Source: Streptomyces sp. Tue6028
GTDB taxonomy: Bacteria; Actinomycetota; Actinomycetes; Streptomycetales; Streptomycetaceae
Reading direction: 5' to 3'
DNA: 64,000 nucleotides
NCBI RefSeq assembly: GCF_002300165.1
Contig: NZ_MLCE01000015.1
Span: 186,001 to 250,000 of the forward strand
In this document: positions 10,135 through 19,306 of the stretch, in pieces
How the letters are laid out: the number at the start of each line of letters is the position of its first letter
Numbering within the stretch: the stretch's first letter is position 1
Notes under the pieces: model-generated
Told to the model about the DNA's origin: nothing
The model's input: only the letters and a program-made list of their open reading frames with translations
Database searches by the model: none
Made by a program: the position numbers and the translations under genes

Positions 10135-10166
10135 GAGAGGGGGGCCCGCACAAACGGGCCCCTCTA
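10135..10166 (-). other. Hairpin in the clpS 5' leader
   Basis: GAGGGG-GGCCCG and CGGGCC-CCTC pair around a CACAAA loop. It lies 11-42 bases upstream of the clpS start, between divergent clpS and pncB, so it should form in the clpS leader RNA. It may be a leftover terminator or may modulate expression. Confidence 0.5.
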
Positions 10167-10217
10167 AACGGGGGCCCTAAATCGTCAGAGTGACGAAATG
10201 GGGGTACGATCCCGTTC

Positions 10218-11546
10218 ATGAACACAGCGGACCTCGGGCTGCCGGTGGAAGTCCCCTCGACGGCGCTCTTCACGGACCAGTACGAGCTGACGATGCTGCA
10301 GGCCGCGCTCGCCGCGGGGACCGCCGAGCGCCGCTCGGTCTTCGAGGTCTTCACGCGCCGGCTGCCCGAAGGGCGCCGGTACGGAGTGGTGGCGGGCACC
10401 GGACGCGTCCTCGACGCCGTCGAGAACTTCCGCTTCGACGTGGACGTCCTCGGCTTCCTGCGCGAGCGAGGGATCGTCGACGAGCCGACCCTGGAGTGGC
10501 TCGCCTCCTACCGCTTCAGCGGCGACATCTGGGGCTACCCCGAGGGCGAGGTGTATTTCCCGGGCTCGCCGATCCTGCGCGTCGAGGGCTCCTTCGCGGA
10601 GTGCGTGCTCCTGGAGACGGTGATCCTCTCGATCCTCAACCACGACTCGGCGATCGCAGCGGCCGCCTCCCGGATGGCCTCCGCCGCCGGCGACCGGCCG
10701 CTGATCGAGATGGGCGCCCGGCGCACCCACGAGCTCGCCGCCGTGGCCGCCTCGCGGGCCGCGTACATCGGCGGCTTCGCGACCACCTCCGACCTGGCCG
10801 CCGGGTTCCGCTACGGGATCCCCACGGTGGGCACGTCCGCGCACGCCTTCACCCTGCTGCACGACCGGGAGCGCGACGCCTTCCAGGCACAGGTGGACTC
10901 GCTCGGCCGGGGCACCACCCTGCTCGTGGACACCTACGACGTCGCCGAGGCGGTCCGCACGGCCGTCGAGGTCGCCGGGACCGACCTCGGTGCCGTGCGC
11001 ATCGACTCCGGCGACCTGCTGCTCGTCGCGCACCGGGTGCGGCAGCAGCTGGACGAGCTGGGTGCGACCAGGACGAAGATCGTCGTGACCTCGGACCTGG
11101 ACGAGTACGCGATCGCCTCGCTGGCGGCGGCGCCGGTGGACGCGTACGGCGTCGGCACCCAGCTGGTCACGGGGTCCGGCCACCCCACCTGCTCGATGGT
11201 CTACAAGCTGGTCGCCCGCGCCGCGTCGACGGACGCGAGGGCCCCGCTGGAGCCGGTCGCCAAGCGGTCGAGGGGCGGGAAGACGTCCATCGGCGGCCGC
11301 AAGTGGGCCGCGCGGCGCCTCGACGACCGTGGGGCCGCGGAGGCCGAGGTGATCGGCACCGGGCCGGTGCCCGACGGGCTGGCCGACCGGCTGCTCCTGG
11401 TCGAGCTGGTCAAGGGCGGTCAGGTCCTCGCCCGCGAACCCCTGGACGTCGTACGCGACCGGCACTCCGCCGCCCGCGCCGACCTCCCGCTGTCGGCGAC
11501 CCAGCTCTCGCGCGGCGAGCCGGTCCTCCCCACGGAGTACCTCTGA
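10218..11546 (+). CDS. pncB: Nicotinate phosphoribosyltransferase
   Basis: This 442-residue cytosolic enzyme converts nicotinate plus PRPP to nicotinate mononucleotide (Preiss-Handler NAD salvage). Family features are FTDQYELTML at residues 20-29, the RVEGSFAECVLLETVIL region and VRIDSGDLLLVAHRVR. Its length is typical. The ATG at 10218 is close to a GGGGTACG stretch. pncA, encoding nicotinamidase, follows on the same strand after about 200 bases and supplies its substrate. Confidence 0.94.
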   Translation: MNTADLGLPVEVPSTALFTDQYELTMLQAALAAGTAERRSVFEVFTRRLPEGRRYGVVAGTGRVLDAVENFRFDVDVLGFLRERGIVDEPTLEWLASYRFSGDIWGYPEGEVYFPGSPILRVEGSFAECVLLETVILSILNHDSAIAAAASRMASAAGDRPLIEMGARRTHELAAVAASRAAYIGGFATTSDLAAGFRYGIPTVGTSAHAFTLLHDRERDAFQAQVDSLGRGTTLLVDTYDVAEAVRTAVEVAGTDLGAVRIDSGDLLLVAHRVRQQLDELGATRTKIVVTSDLDEYAIASLAAAPVDAYGVGTQLVTGSGHPTCSMVYKLVARAASTDARAPLEPVAKRSRGGKTSIGGRKWAARRLDDRGAAEAEVIGTGPVPDGLADRLLLVELVKGGQVLAREPLDVVRDRHSAARADLPLSATQLSRGEPVLPTEYL

Positions 11547-11743
11547 GACACCGGGAGCCGGGTGCGGCGGGAGGGGCCCGGCGCATGAACCTCCGGTGAG
11601 CGGGAATGCAACGGCAGCGTGCCTGCGCACCTCGCGGAAACCGTTTGCCCCCTCCCGCACCGCACCCGAAGTCTCTAGGCTCGGTAGTTCAACGGCCGGG
11701 CCCGCACCCTCCCGTCGCATCCCACCGTCGAAGGACACCGCCC

Positions 11744-12328
11744 ATGCGCCGCGCCTTGATCGTCGTAGACGTGCAGAACGACTTCTGCGAGGGAGGCAGC
11801 CTCGCGGTGGCCGGGGGCGCCGACGTGGCCGCCGCCATCACGGAGCTGATCGGGCAGGCGCCCGCCGGCTACCGGCATGTCGTCGCCACCCGTGACCTCC
11901 ATGTCGCCCCCGGCGGCCACTTCGCCGACAACCCCGACTACGTGCACTCCTGGCCCGCGCACTGCGTGGCCGGCACGGAGGGCGTGGGATTCCACCCGAA
12001 CTTCGCCCCCGCCGTCGCCTCCGGCGCGATCGACGCCGTCTTCGACAAGGGCGCGTACGCGGCGGCCTACAGCGGCTTCGAGGGCGCCGACGAGAACGGC
12101 GTCCCGCTGGCCGACTGGCTGCGGGCCCGCGAGATCGACGAGGTCGACGTGGTGGGCATCGCGACCGACCACTGCGTACGGGCGACCGCACTGGACGCCG
12201 CCCGTGCGGGCTTCCGCACACAGGTACTGCTCGATCTCACGGCCGGGGTGGCCGAGGAGACCACCGAGCGGGCGCTGGAGGAGCTGCGTGCGGCCGGCGT
12301 GGAGCTCACCGGCAAGCCCGTCGTCTAG
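11744..12328 (+). CDS. pncA: Nicotinamidase
   Basis: This 194-residue isochorismatase-fold amidohydrolase makes nicotinate from nicotinamide, feeding pncB just upstream. The catalytic Asp is in VVDVQNDF (Asp9), the Lys in FDKGAY and the nucleophilic Cys in ATDHCVRAT. The metal-binding D-x-H..H set is in RDLHVAPGGHF. The ATG at 11744 follows GAAGGA at about 9 bases. The same family activates pyrazinamide in mycobacteria. Confidence 0.93.
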   Translation: MRRALIVVDVQNDFCEGGSLAVAGGADVAAAITELIGQAPAGYRHVVATRDLHVAPGGHFADNPDYVHSWPAHCVAGTEGVGFHPNFAPAVASGAIDAVFDKGAYAAAYSGFEGADENGVPLADWLRAREIDEVDVVGIATDHCVRATALDAARAGFRTQVLLDLTAGVAEETTERALEELRAAGVELTGKPVV

Positions 12329-12436
12329 GCGCGTGGCCGCGTCGTCCGGCCACGTCGTCCGGGCGTGCCGCTCGCGTGCCCGCGGCGCCGGCTCGCGGCC
12401 GGTCGCTCACGGACGGTCACACGCGATCACGAATGG

Positions 12437-12769
12437 TCACAACTGGGGCGTCGGACGTCTGAGCAGGGCCTTGATGGGATGCCACAGCTCCTGGGAGAGC
12501 TCGACGCCGTTGTCGGGGGCGGTCCGCCATATGAGGCCGTCCGGATGGTGCAGGACCGCGGTGACCTCGTCCGGAGTGGGCGGGGCCGCGTTGCCGCGGA
12601 GGTAGACCGCCCGCAGCCCCAGGTTCCGCAGCCGGGTCAGGGCGCGGGCCCGGTTCTGGGCGAGCACCAGGAAGCGCACGCAGCCACCCGCCGAGCCCGC
12701 CGGACTGGGCAGGTTCAGCGCCACCACCACGCTGCCGTTCGGCAGCTTGCAGAAACCTCCTGCGGCCAT
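12437..12769 (-). CDS. Conserved hypothetical protein, 110 aa
   Basis: I do not recognise the family. The protein is mixed alpha/beta in character with a basic middle (NRARALTRLRNLGLRAVYLRG) and no signal peptide or membrane helix. It is transcribed alone, convergent with pncA, and just after the strong terminator of the upstream M6 protease. Codon use has the expected GC3 bias, so it is probably a real gene. Confidence 0.6.
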   Translation of the reverse strand: MAAGGFCKLPNGSVVVALNLPSPAGSAGGCVRFLVLAQNRARALTRLRNLGLRAVYLRGNAAPPTPDEVTAVLHHPDGLIWRTAPDNGVELSQELWHPIKALLRRPTPQL

Positions 12770-12828
12770 GCAGTCACACCCCCGTGCGCACCGGTGTCAA
12801 TAAGAAAACCACAGCACGCACCTAAACA

Positions 12829-12866
12829 CGATCGGCGGCAACCCGCCAGGGGGTTGCCGCCGATCG
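12829..12866 (-). terminator. Strong terminator of the M6 protease gene
   Basis: A perfect 16-bp stem CGATCGGCGGCAACCC / GGGTTGCCGCCGATCG with a 6-base loop lies 25 bases past the protease stop codon. Confidence 0.9.
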
Positions 12867-12890
12867 CCTTCTGACCTGCGTAAACGCGGT

Positions 12891-15242
12891 TTACTTCACC
12901 GCGGGGTCCACCCGGAGCGAGATCGTCGAGCCGTCCTTGGCCTCCTTGACGATCGTGATCTTGGTGTTGGTGTCAGTGATCTTGACACCGCCGGTGGGGT
13001 TCCGGTTGTCGTAGTAGTCGCTGGTGTGGTCGTTGAAGACCGACACACCCTTCGACGACGGGATCTTCGTCGCGACGTCCGCGCTGTGCAGCGTGATGCC
13101 GTCCGTGCGGTACAGGCTGAACGTCGAGTCGTAGGCCTGGATGCGGTTGCGCATCAGGGTCCCGTTGTCCCACCACAGGGCCTTCGGGTGCGAGTCGACG
13201 GGCAGCGCGAGGCCGACACCCGGGTGCTGGCTGGTGTTGTTGTCCGCCTGCGAGGTGTCCCACTTCCAGATCAACAGGCCGTTCTGGTACGGGTAGTGCT
13301 CCACCCAGTCCGGACGGGTCGTCGAGAAGCCGAAGTTGTACGGGCCGACCTTGAGGGTCTTGTCGTACGAGACGTACTGGCGGTTCTCCGCGAGGTAGTA
13401 CTGCGCGTAGTCCTTGGTGAACGAGGCGCCGATGCGGGAGAAGCCCGCCGCGGTCCAGGCGGCGTCCGCCGACTCGGCGTTGTCCGAGAAGAGCGGCGAA
13501 CCGTCCGCGGTCACGGAGATCTCGTCGGCCGCGAAGCCCTTCTGCGCCACGCCGCCGTCGGTCTGGTAGCGGAAGCGGAGGTCGATCTTCTTGCCGGCGT
13601 AGGCGTCGAGCGAGTACGACAGCTTCTTGTAGCTGTCGACCGTGCCGGTCAGGGCGGGCTTGTCACTGCCGTCGCGCGGGATGGCGGCGCCGTCCACCGT
13701 GCCGTCGAGGGCGGTCCAGTTGGCGCCGCCGTCGGTCGAGACCTCGGTGTAGAGGTAGTCGTAGTTCGCCTCGATGTCGTACCAGCCGTCGAGGGTCAGC
13801 TTCGCCGCCGACTTGCCCGTGAGGTCCACGGAACGGGTCAGCGTGTTCTTGAGGTTGTCGCCGCTGCCGCTCCACCACTGGGCCGAGCCCTGCGCGGGGT
13901 TCACGACCGTGGTCGTGACCGCCTTGTCGGGCAGCGAGACGACGAGCGCCTGCTTGTTCCAGGTGTTGTACTCGGCGACGCCCAGCTTGTGCGTGGACTG
14001 CTTGCCGGCCTTGGCCGTGTCGTAGTTCAGCCAGCCCAGCTGGAGCTTGTCCCAGGCGTTGAAGTCGCCCGGCAGGTCGCCGATGGACTCCTTGCCGGTG
14101 CCGAGCCACGAACCGGAGGACATCAGGGTCCAGAAACCGGTGGAGTTGTCGCCGCCGGCGGTGTCGTAGTGGTCCGGCAGACCGAGGTCGTGGCCGTACT
14201 CGTGGGCGAAGACGCCGAGTCCGCCGTTCTCCGGCTGAATGGTGTAGTCGCCGACCCAGATGCCGGTGGAGCCGATCTGCGCGCCGCCCAGCTTGTTGTC
14301 CGTGGGGCCGGTGGCGCCGGCGTCGGTGCCGAAGGCGTACCAGCGGTGGGCCCAGATCGCGTCGGTGCCCTCGACGCCGCCGCCCGCGGACTCGTCCTCA
14401 CCGGCGTGCACGATCTGGAAGTGGTCGATGTAGCCGTCGGGCTCGTTGAAGTTGCCGTCGCCGTCGTAGTCGTAGCGGTCCCACTGGTCGAACCGCGCGA
14501 GGTCCGCCTTGACGGCAGCGTCGGACTTGCCGGCCGCCTTCTGCTGGGCGACCCAGGCGGTGACGCCGTCGCTGACGACGTTCCACACGCTCGGGCAGTT
14601 GGTGGAGCCGCAGGCGTTGTTGCCGTAACGGGCCTCGTTGTAGGGGACCTTGACCCAGTCCGCCACCTCGCCGTCGACCGAGTAGCGGCCCGAGGACTGC
14701 TTCTCGTAGAACTTCTTCATCGACTCGGTCTTCTTGCCGGTGCCGAAGTAGAGGTCCTGGAAGTGCTTCTGGTTGTAGTCCGCCTGCCAGGCCGTGCTGT
14801 TGTCCTTCTTGCGGTCCGGCGCGGCGATCTTGTTGTGCAGCGGTCCGGCGCTGCCTCCGTACTTCGGGTCCGTCTTGTCGCCGAACTCGACCAGGATCGT
14901 GAAGATCTTGTCGGTCTTCTCGCGACCCAGCTCGACGTACTTGCTGTCGCCCTTCTTGCTCTTCAGCTGGACGACCTGCGAACCGTTGCGGTTCTGCACC
15001 TTCGCGTCGCCGGATATGACCTGGTTCAAGGCCTCCTGGCGCTGCGCGTCCTGCGTCTTGCTGAGCGGCCCGTCGAGGTCGTGGTCGACCGTGTTCTTGG
15101 CCGGCATCGGGTCGTGGCGGTCCGCACGCGCCGACGGCGCGTCGTCGGCCTGGGCCACGGCGAACGTCGAGAACGTGGCGGTGGCCGCCGCGAGGGCGAC
15201 GCCCACCGCGGTCGCTCTGAACGTCCATGGTCTGCTGGTCAC
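12891..15242 (-). CDS. Secreted M6-family metalloprotease (immune inhibitor A-like)
   Basis: This 783-residue exported protease has a signal peptide at residues 1-32 (basic MTSRPWTFR start, hydrophobic core, AxA-type cleavage near Ala30), then a propeptide to about residue 110. The M6 catalytic domain has the zinc motif HEYGHDLGLPDHYD at 347-360. C-terminal beta-rich domains follow (about 430-760), with the M6 pattern of a bound-Ca/MAM-like fold. InhA proteases degrade host or environmental proteins; in Streptomyces they are probably nutritional or developmental. The gene is monocistronic, with a long AT-richer upstream region and a strong terminator. Confidence 0.9.
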   Translation of the reverse strand: MTSRPWTFRATAVGVALAAATATFSTFAVAQADDAPSARADRHDPMPAKNTVDHDLDGPLSKTQDAQRQEALNQVISGDAKVQNRNGSQVVQLKSKKGDSKYVELGREKTDKIFTILVEFGDKTDPKYGGSAGPLHNKIAAPDRKKDNSTAWQADYNQKHFQDLYFGTGKKTESMKKFYEKQSSGRYSVDGEVADWVKVPYNEARYGNNACGSTNCPSVWNVVSDGVTAWVAQQKAAGKSDAAVKADLARFDQWDRYDYDGDGNFNEPDGYIDHFQIVHAGEDESAGGGVEGTDAIWAHRWYAFGTDAGATGPTDNKLGGAQIGSTGIWVGDYTIQPENGGLGVFAHEYGHDLGLPDHYDTAGGDNSTGFWTLMSSGSWLGTGKESIGDLPGDFNAWDKLQLGWLNYDTAKAGKQSTHKLGVAEYNTWNKQALVVSLPDKAVTTTVVNPAQGSAQWWSGSGDNLKNTLTRSVDLTGKSAAKLTLDGWYDIEANYDYLYTEVSTDGGANWTALDGTVDGAAIPRDGSDKPALTGTVDSYKKLSYSLDAYAGKKIDLRFRYQTDGGVAQKGFAADEISVTADGSPLFSDNAESADAAWTAAGFSRIGASFTKDYAQYYLAENRQYVSYDKTLKVGPYNFGFSTTRPDWVEHYPYQNGLLIWKWDTSQADNNTSQHPGVGLALPVDSHPKALWWDNGTLMRNRIQAYDSTFSLYRTDGITLHSADVATKIPSSKGVSVFNDHTSDYYDNRNPTGGVKITDTNTKITIVKEAKDGSTISLRVDPAVK

Positions 15243-15683
15243 TTGATGTCCTCCCCCGCGTCCGCTCGCGCGGAGGGGGGTCCCGGTCTCAGGAGTGTCC
15301 GCGCGCGTATACGCGATTCAAGTGACGACATTCGACCGGAGTTGACACAGAAAAAACAGACCTTGACTTGAACCTGGCAAGTACACTATACGGAGCTGGC
15401 GTTCGGTATCCGAACGCCCGTAAAGCACCCCAACAGGCGCGTCCTCATGTCCACTTGATGGACGTAATGACTCCGTGCGCCCCCTGTGCACCGGCACCGT
15501 GGGTAAGGTCACGCTTACCGGTCGTTCCACTCGGGCATGCAGGCGAATAGAGTCGATTGGCGGAGCGTCGGGCGTCGGCGGAAAGCCAAGTCGACACCGT
15601 TGTCTCACCCCCGATTCTTATCCGCACCCTCCCCCATCGCGAGAGGCACGGGGGGAGTACCCCCATCCGAGGACACGATTGCC
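15243..15683. other. Divergent intergenic region with candidate promoter
   Basis: This gap of about 440 bases between the M6 protease (minus) and a small membrane-protein gene (plus) holds a 12-bp palindrome, CGCGTATACGCG (15304-15315), and an AT-rich patch at 15340-15390. On the plus strand TTGACT (15363-15368) and CTATAC (15385-15390) are 16 bases apart, a fair sigma-70-type pair, but they are 294 bases from the next gene. No ORF with proper codon bias was found inside. Confidence 0.45.
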
Positions 15684-15968
15684 ATGCCTCGTCCGACCGC
15701 CGCACAGCTCGCCTACGGTTCCTGCACCGTGATCTTCTCCACCCTCGCCATGCTGTTGCTGTCTCAGACGAGTTCGGGCCTGGGGATCGCACTGATCACC
15801 GTCTCGGCACTCGCTCTCGGTCTGCTCGTCGCCATGACGGTGCCGTTGCCGAGGACCGCGCCACCGGCCGCGGCTCCGGCCGCCCGGCCCGAGCCCCGGC
15901 GCGTGCCCGTGCAGCGGGAGCCCGTCTCCGCCGGGGTCGACCCGGTGCGGGAGCCGACGGCCTCCTGA
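15684..15968 (+). CDS. Small two-helix membrane protein
   Basis: The protein has 94 residues. Two hydrophobic segments at about 8-27 and 32-52 are followed by an Ala/Pro-rich, Arg-containing cytosolic or external tail. No family is recognised; similar short proteins are widespread in Streptomyces. The ATG at 15684 has GAGGACA about 10 bases upstream. The next gene is convergent. Confidence 0.62.
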   Translation: MPRPTAAQLAYGSCTVIFSTLAMLLLSQTSSGLGIALITVSALALGLLVAMTVPLPRTAPPAAAPAARPEPRRVPVQREPVSAGVDPVREPTAS

Positions 15969-16026
15969 CGACACGACTGCGGGCCCGTGGATCACGGGCC
16001 CGCCGATCCATCGTCCCTCCCCCGCC

Positions 16027-16812
16027 TCAGCCGGCGCTGACCACCACCGTCTTGGCCGCCTTGTCGTGCAGGCCCTGCTTGTAGGGCTTGTCGAAGAAGC
16101 TCCAGCCGCCGGCGACCGCCGTCCAGATGCACGCGCAGCAGAACGCGAACGGCAGCCACAGGACCAGCGATCGGATCAGCATGGTCTGCACGGAGGGCGT
16201 GGCGCCGTTGTCGAGGTCGGCCACCCGCAGCTTGAACAGCTTCTTGCCGAGGGTCTGGCCCGTCCTGCTCATCATGATCGTGTCGTAGGCGACGTAGAGG
16301 ACGGCGGCGATCACCTCCTTCCCGAAGGAATCGGCGAACTGCATCTTGTCCGTGTCCACGGTGTACTGGCGGAAGCCGAAGGCCAGCGACACCAGCCACA
16401 CCACGATGCCCACCAGGATCATGTCGATGATCCTCGCCAGCACCCGCTTGCCGCTGTCGGCGAGCGGGGGCATGCCGGCCAGCGGGTCGCCGCCGTAGGG
16501 GCCTCCGGGGCCGTAGGGATCGCCGCCGCCCCCGCCGCCGTACGGAGGCGGCTCTCCGCCGCCGTAGGGGGGCGGCTGGCTGCCGTAGGGGGTGTCGTAC
16601 GGTGAGCCGCCGCCGGGAGGCGGGGTGCCGCCCGGGGGCGGAGTGCCGTCGCCCGGGGGCGGGGTGCCCCAGCCGGGAGGCTGCGAGCCGCCGCTCGGGG
16701 ACGCCGGGCTGTCGTACGGCGAACCGCCGCCCTCGGCGGGCGGGGGCTGCTTCTTGAACGGGTCGTCGTCCGGTGGCTGGCCGGACCCGGGGGGCGGCGG
16801 TTCGCTGCTCAT
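16027..16812 (-). CDS. RDD-family membrane protein with Pro/Gly-rich N-terminus
   Basis: The first 115 or so of 261 residues are a low-complexity Pro/Gly/Tyr tract with repeated PPPGGGSPYD- and PPPYGGGEP-like units, probably cytosolic. The RDD domain follows (residues about 120-255), including GKRVLARIIDMILVG and three membrane helices, with TGQTLGKKLFKLRV between. The function of RDD proteins is unsettled; some have been linked to ion transport. The next gene upstream encodes a second RDD protein. Confidence 0.82.
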   Translation of the reverse strand: MSSEPPPPGSGQPPDDDPFKKQPPPAEGGGSPYDSPASPSGGSQPPGWGTPPPGDGTPPPGGTPPPGGGSPYDTPYGSQPPPYGGGEPPPYGGGGGGDPYGPGGPYGGDPLAGMPPLADSGKRVLARIIDMILVGIVVWLVSLAFGFRQYTVDTDKMQFADSFGKEVIAAVLYVAYDTIMMSRTGQTLGKKLFKLRVADLDNGATPSVQTMLIRSLVLWLPFAFCCACIWTAVAGGWSFFDKPYKQGLHDKAAKTVVVSAG

Positions 16813-16905
16813 GGCCCGAGTCGACCGCGAACCCTCCCCCGCCGCATCCGGCGAGCGGCCGTCCGGGGGACCACCGGCCCCGGCGCCCCGGCTGGGGACC
16901 GGGGC

Positions 16906-18570
16906 CTAGGAGGACGCCACGAAGGTGTGGGCCGCCTTGTCGTGCCAGCACTGGCGCCACGGCTTGTCGAACACGCACCACAGCACCCCGACCACACCGA
17001 CGACCAGGATCCCCGGGACGCTGTAGACGAGCCAGCGGCGCAACGCCGGCCCGAAGCCCGGCGGTTCGTGGCCCTCGATGTCGCGCACCTCCAGGCCGAA
17101 CAGCTTCTTGCCCAGGGTGCGGCCCCACTTGGCGGTGGGCAGCGCGTCGTACAGGACGCCGAAGACGAGCAGGACGGCGAGGACGATGCCGAGACAGCTG
17201 CCGGTCGTGCCGTCGAGCAGCCAGACCGTCACCTTCTCACCGGACAGCTTGGCCGCGTCGATCTTCTCGTTCACGTGGTCGATCGCCCTGGTACCCAGCG
17301 GTACGGCGGCCACGGCGGTCACACCGGCGAGGACGACGGTGTCCACGAGCCGTGCGGCGAGCCGCTTGCCGAGGCCCGCGGGCCGCGCCGCCGCCTGCCG
17401 TCGCGCCGCGGCCTGGAACACGTCGTCGACCGGCGGCTTCCACGGCGTGACCGGCTGGCCCTCCTCGGCCGGGGCACCCGCGAGGCGGTGCACCTGCTGT
17501 GCCCAGGAGGGCTGTCCGCCACCGGGCCCGGAGGTCACGGGAGTGGAGCCGCCGGACTGCTGGGGGACGGCCGGAGCCGGGGCCGGAGCCGACGGTGCGG
17601 CGGCGTTCCGTGCCGCGGCGGCGGCCTGCGCGGCCTGCCCGGCGCCGAAGCCGCCCGCCGGCGGGGCACCCGCGCCGGACGGTCCGGACGCGGCGGGACT
17701 GCCCGGCGCGCCGGACGTGGCGGGAGCACCGGACGCGGCGGGACTGCCGGACGCGCCCGGGGCCGGGGCCGTGCTTCCCGTCTGCGCCCCGCCCTGCCGG
17801 TCCGTGCGCGGGGAGAGCGCGCGGAAGGCCATGGTGCCCTCGGCGGGAGGGGAGTCCTGGGCGCCCTGGGAGCCGGGTGCGGCGGGGCCGGTGTTCCCGG
17901 CTTCCTCCGCGCCGCCGGGACCCTGGCCGCCCTCCTGGCCCGCGGGCCGCACCGGCCCCGTGGGCCGGCGGAAGACGACGGTGCCGCCGGACGCGGGAGG
18001 CTGGGCGCCGCCGGCGGAGTCCGCGGGCGGGATCGTCGCCGTGCCGTCCGTGCGGGCGGACACGCCGTCGGGCTGCACGGCCGGTTCGGCGGGCTGCGCG
18101 GCGCGCGGCACGCGGGGGTCGACACCGTGCGGCGCGCCCCAGGAGACCCGGCGGTCCTGCTCACCGCCGAAGCCGGTCTGCCGGGACCGGTCGGCGCCCC
18201 ACGCGCTGGCGGGTTCGGGCCGGCTGCCGTGCTGCGCGTCGGCCGGGGACACCCGCGGGGACGGATCGGCGGGCTGCGGGTCCTCGTCGAAGAAGTGCGG
18301 CCCCGTCTCCTCCGTCGTGGGAGTGCCCGCCGGTTCGCGCGACGTCCCGTGCGGGGCCGAGTACTCGGGGGAAGGTGCCGGGGCGGGCACATGGGCCGGG
18401 CCCGCACCCGGCGGAGGCGCGAGCCGTTCACCCTCGGACGGCGCCGGACGGCTCGTGCCCGGCACCCAGGCAGCGCCGTTCCAGTACCGGACGTATCCGG
18501 GGATGGAGGGGTCCGGGTAATACCCTTCGCGGGGCCTGTCGTCGCCGGGGGCCGGGGTTGGGGCGCTCAT
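16906..18570 (-). CDS. RDD-family protein with N-terminal DUF2510
   Basis: The protein has 554 residues. An N-terminal DUF2510 motif (GYYPDPSIPGYVRYWNGAAW, residues 16-35) is followed by about 350 residues of disordered Ala/Gly/Pro/Ser sequence, then a C-terminal RDD domain with LGKRLAARLVDTVVLAGV and three helices. DUF2510 is a short Trp-containing motif common at the N-termini of actinobacterial membrane proteins. It precedes the shorter RDD gene by 93 bases on the same strand, so they are probably co-expressed. It is divergent from ssgG. Confidence 0.83.
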   Translation of the reverse strand: MSAPTPAPGDDRPREGYYPDPSIPGYVRYWNGAAWVPGTSRPAPSEGERLAPPPGAGPAHVPAPAPSPEYSAPHGTSREPAGTPTTEETGPHFFDEDPQPADPSPRVSPADAQHGSRPEPASAWGADRSRQTGFGGEQDRRVSWGAPHGVDPRVPRAAQPAEPAVQPDGVSARTDGTATIPPADSAGGAQPPASGGTVVFRRPTGPVRPAGQEGGQGPGGAEEAGNTGPAAPGSQGAQDSPPAEGTMAFRALSPRTDRQGGAQTGSTAPAPGASGSPAASGAPATSGAPGSPAASGPSGAGAPPAGGFGAGQAAQAAAAARNAAAPSAPAPAPAVPQQSGGSTPVTSGPGGGQPSWAQQVHRLAGAPAEEGQPVTPWKPPVDDVFQAAARRQAAARPAGLGKRLAARLVDTVVLAGVTAVAAVPLGTRAIDHVNEKIDAAKLSGEKVTVWLLDGTTGSCLGIVLAVLLVFGVLYDALPTAKWGRTLGKKLFGLEVRDIEGHEPPGFGPALRRWLVYSVPGILVVGVVGVLWCVFDKPWRQCWHDKAAHTFVASS

Positions 18571-18720
18571 GTCCGTCGTCCCGTATCTGCTCGGTGGTCA
18601 GTTGGGGGCTCCACATCTATCAGACCGGCGCTCCCGCCACGGCCGCTCCCGCCGTACCCACTCCTTTCGGGCGCGGATCCGCCACGTACGGCCGTGATCC
18701 GGAACCGGTCCGGAAAAAAT

Positions 18721-18748
18721 CCGCGGAACCCGCGTAATGGTTCCGCGG
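18721..18748. promoter_or_regulatory. Inverted repeat in the ssgG / RDD divergent region
   Basis: Perfect 10-bp arms CCGCGGAACC / GGTTCCGCGG are separated by 8 bases, 65 bases upstream of ssgG. It could be an operator or an RNA hairpin. A second, imperfect CCGGAACCGGTCCGG palindrome lies just upstream. Confidence 0.5.
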
Positions 18749-18813
18749 CGACGCGCTCTCCACTCGTACGGGACCGCCCGACGGCCCCGTACGACGAAAG
18801 GAAGCGCACCGGC

Positions 18814-19287
18814 ATGAACACCGTCGTGGAACGCGAACTCGAGCTGAGGCTCGTCCTGTCGCCCGAACGCAGCATCCCCGTCCCGGCACGGCTCACCTAC
18901 CGCGCCGACGACCCGTACGCCGTCCACATCACCTTCCACATCGGCTCCGACCACCCGGTCCACTGGACCTTCGCCCGCGAGCTGCTCGTCGAGGGGGTGT
19001 TCCGGCCCTGCGGTCACGGCGACGTGCGGGTGTGGCCGACGAAGGTCGCCGGGCGCATCGTCGTCCTGATGGCGCTCAGCTCGCCGGACGGGGACGCCCT
19101 GCTCGAAGCGCCCGCCGCGCAGGTGTCGGCCTGGCTGGAGCGCACCCTGCGGGCGGTCCCGCCGGGCACCGAGGCCAAGGAGCTCGACATCGACGACGGT
19201 CTCGCCGAGTTGCTGGCGCCGACCCCGGCCGACGACCTGTGGATGGGCGACCCATGGCCCTCGGACGAGTCCAGGGACGGGGAGTGA
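18814..19287 (+). CDS. ssgG: SsgA-like sporulation protein (SsgG)
   Basis: This 157-residue SsgA-family protein has the core ELELRLVLSPERSIPVPARLTYRADDPYAVHITFH. SALPs occur only in morphologically complex actinomycetes and control septum placement and cell-wall events during sporulation; SsgG in S. coelicolor affects septum localisation. The G assignment rests on the neighbouring GlcD-like oxidase, as in S. coelicolor, not on a residue signature. The ATG at 18814 follows AAAGGAAG by 7-8 bases. Confidence 0.85.
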   Translation: MNTVVERELELRLVLSPERSIPVPARLTYRADDPYAVHITFHIGSDHPVHWTFARELLVEGVFRPCGHGDVRVWPTKVAGRIVVLMALSSPDGDALLEAPAAQVSAWLERTLRAVPPGTEAKELDIDDGLAELLAPTPADDLWMGDPWPSDESRDGE

Positions 19288-19306
19288 CGCGCGGCGCGCG
19301 GGCGGA

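Noticed and set aside
13026-15371. 781-residue open frame opposite the M6 protease
   Set aside because: An antisense shadow of a GC3-rich gene; the residues are Val/Arg/Asp-rich with no family pattern.
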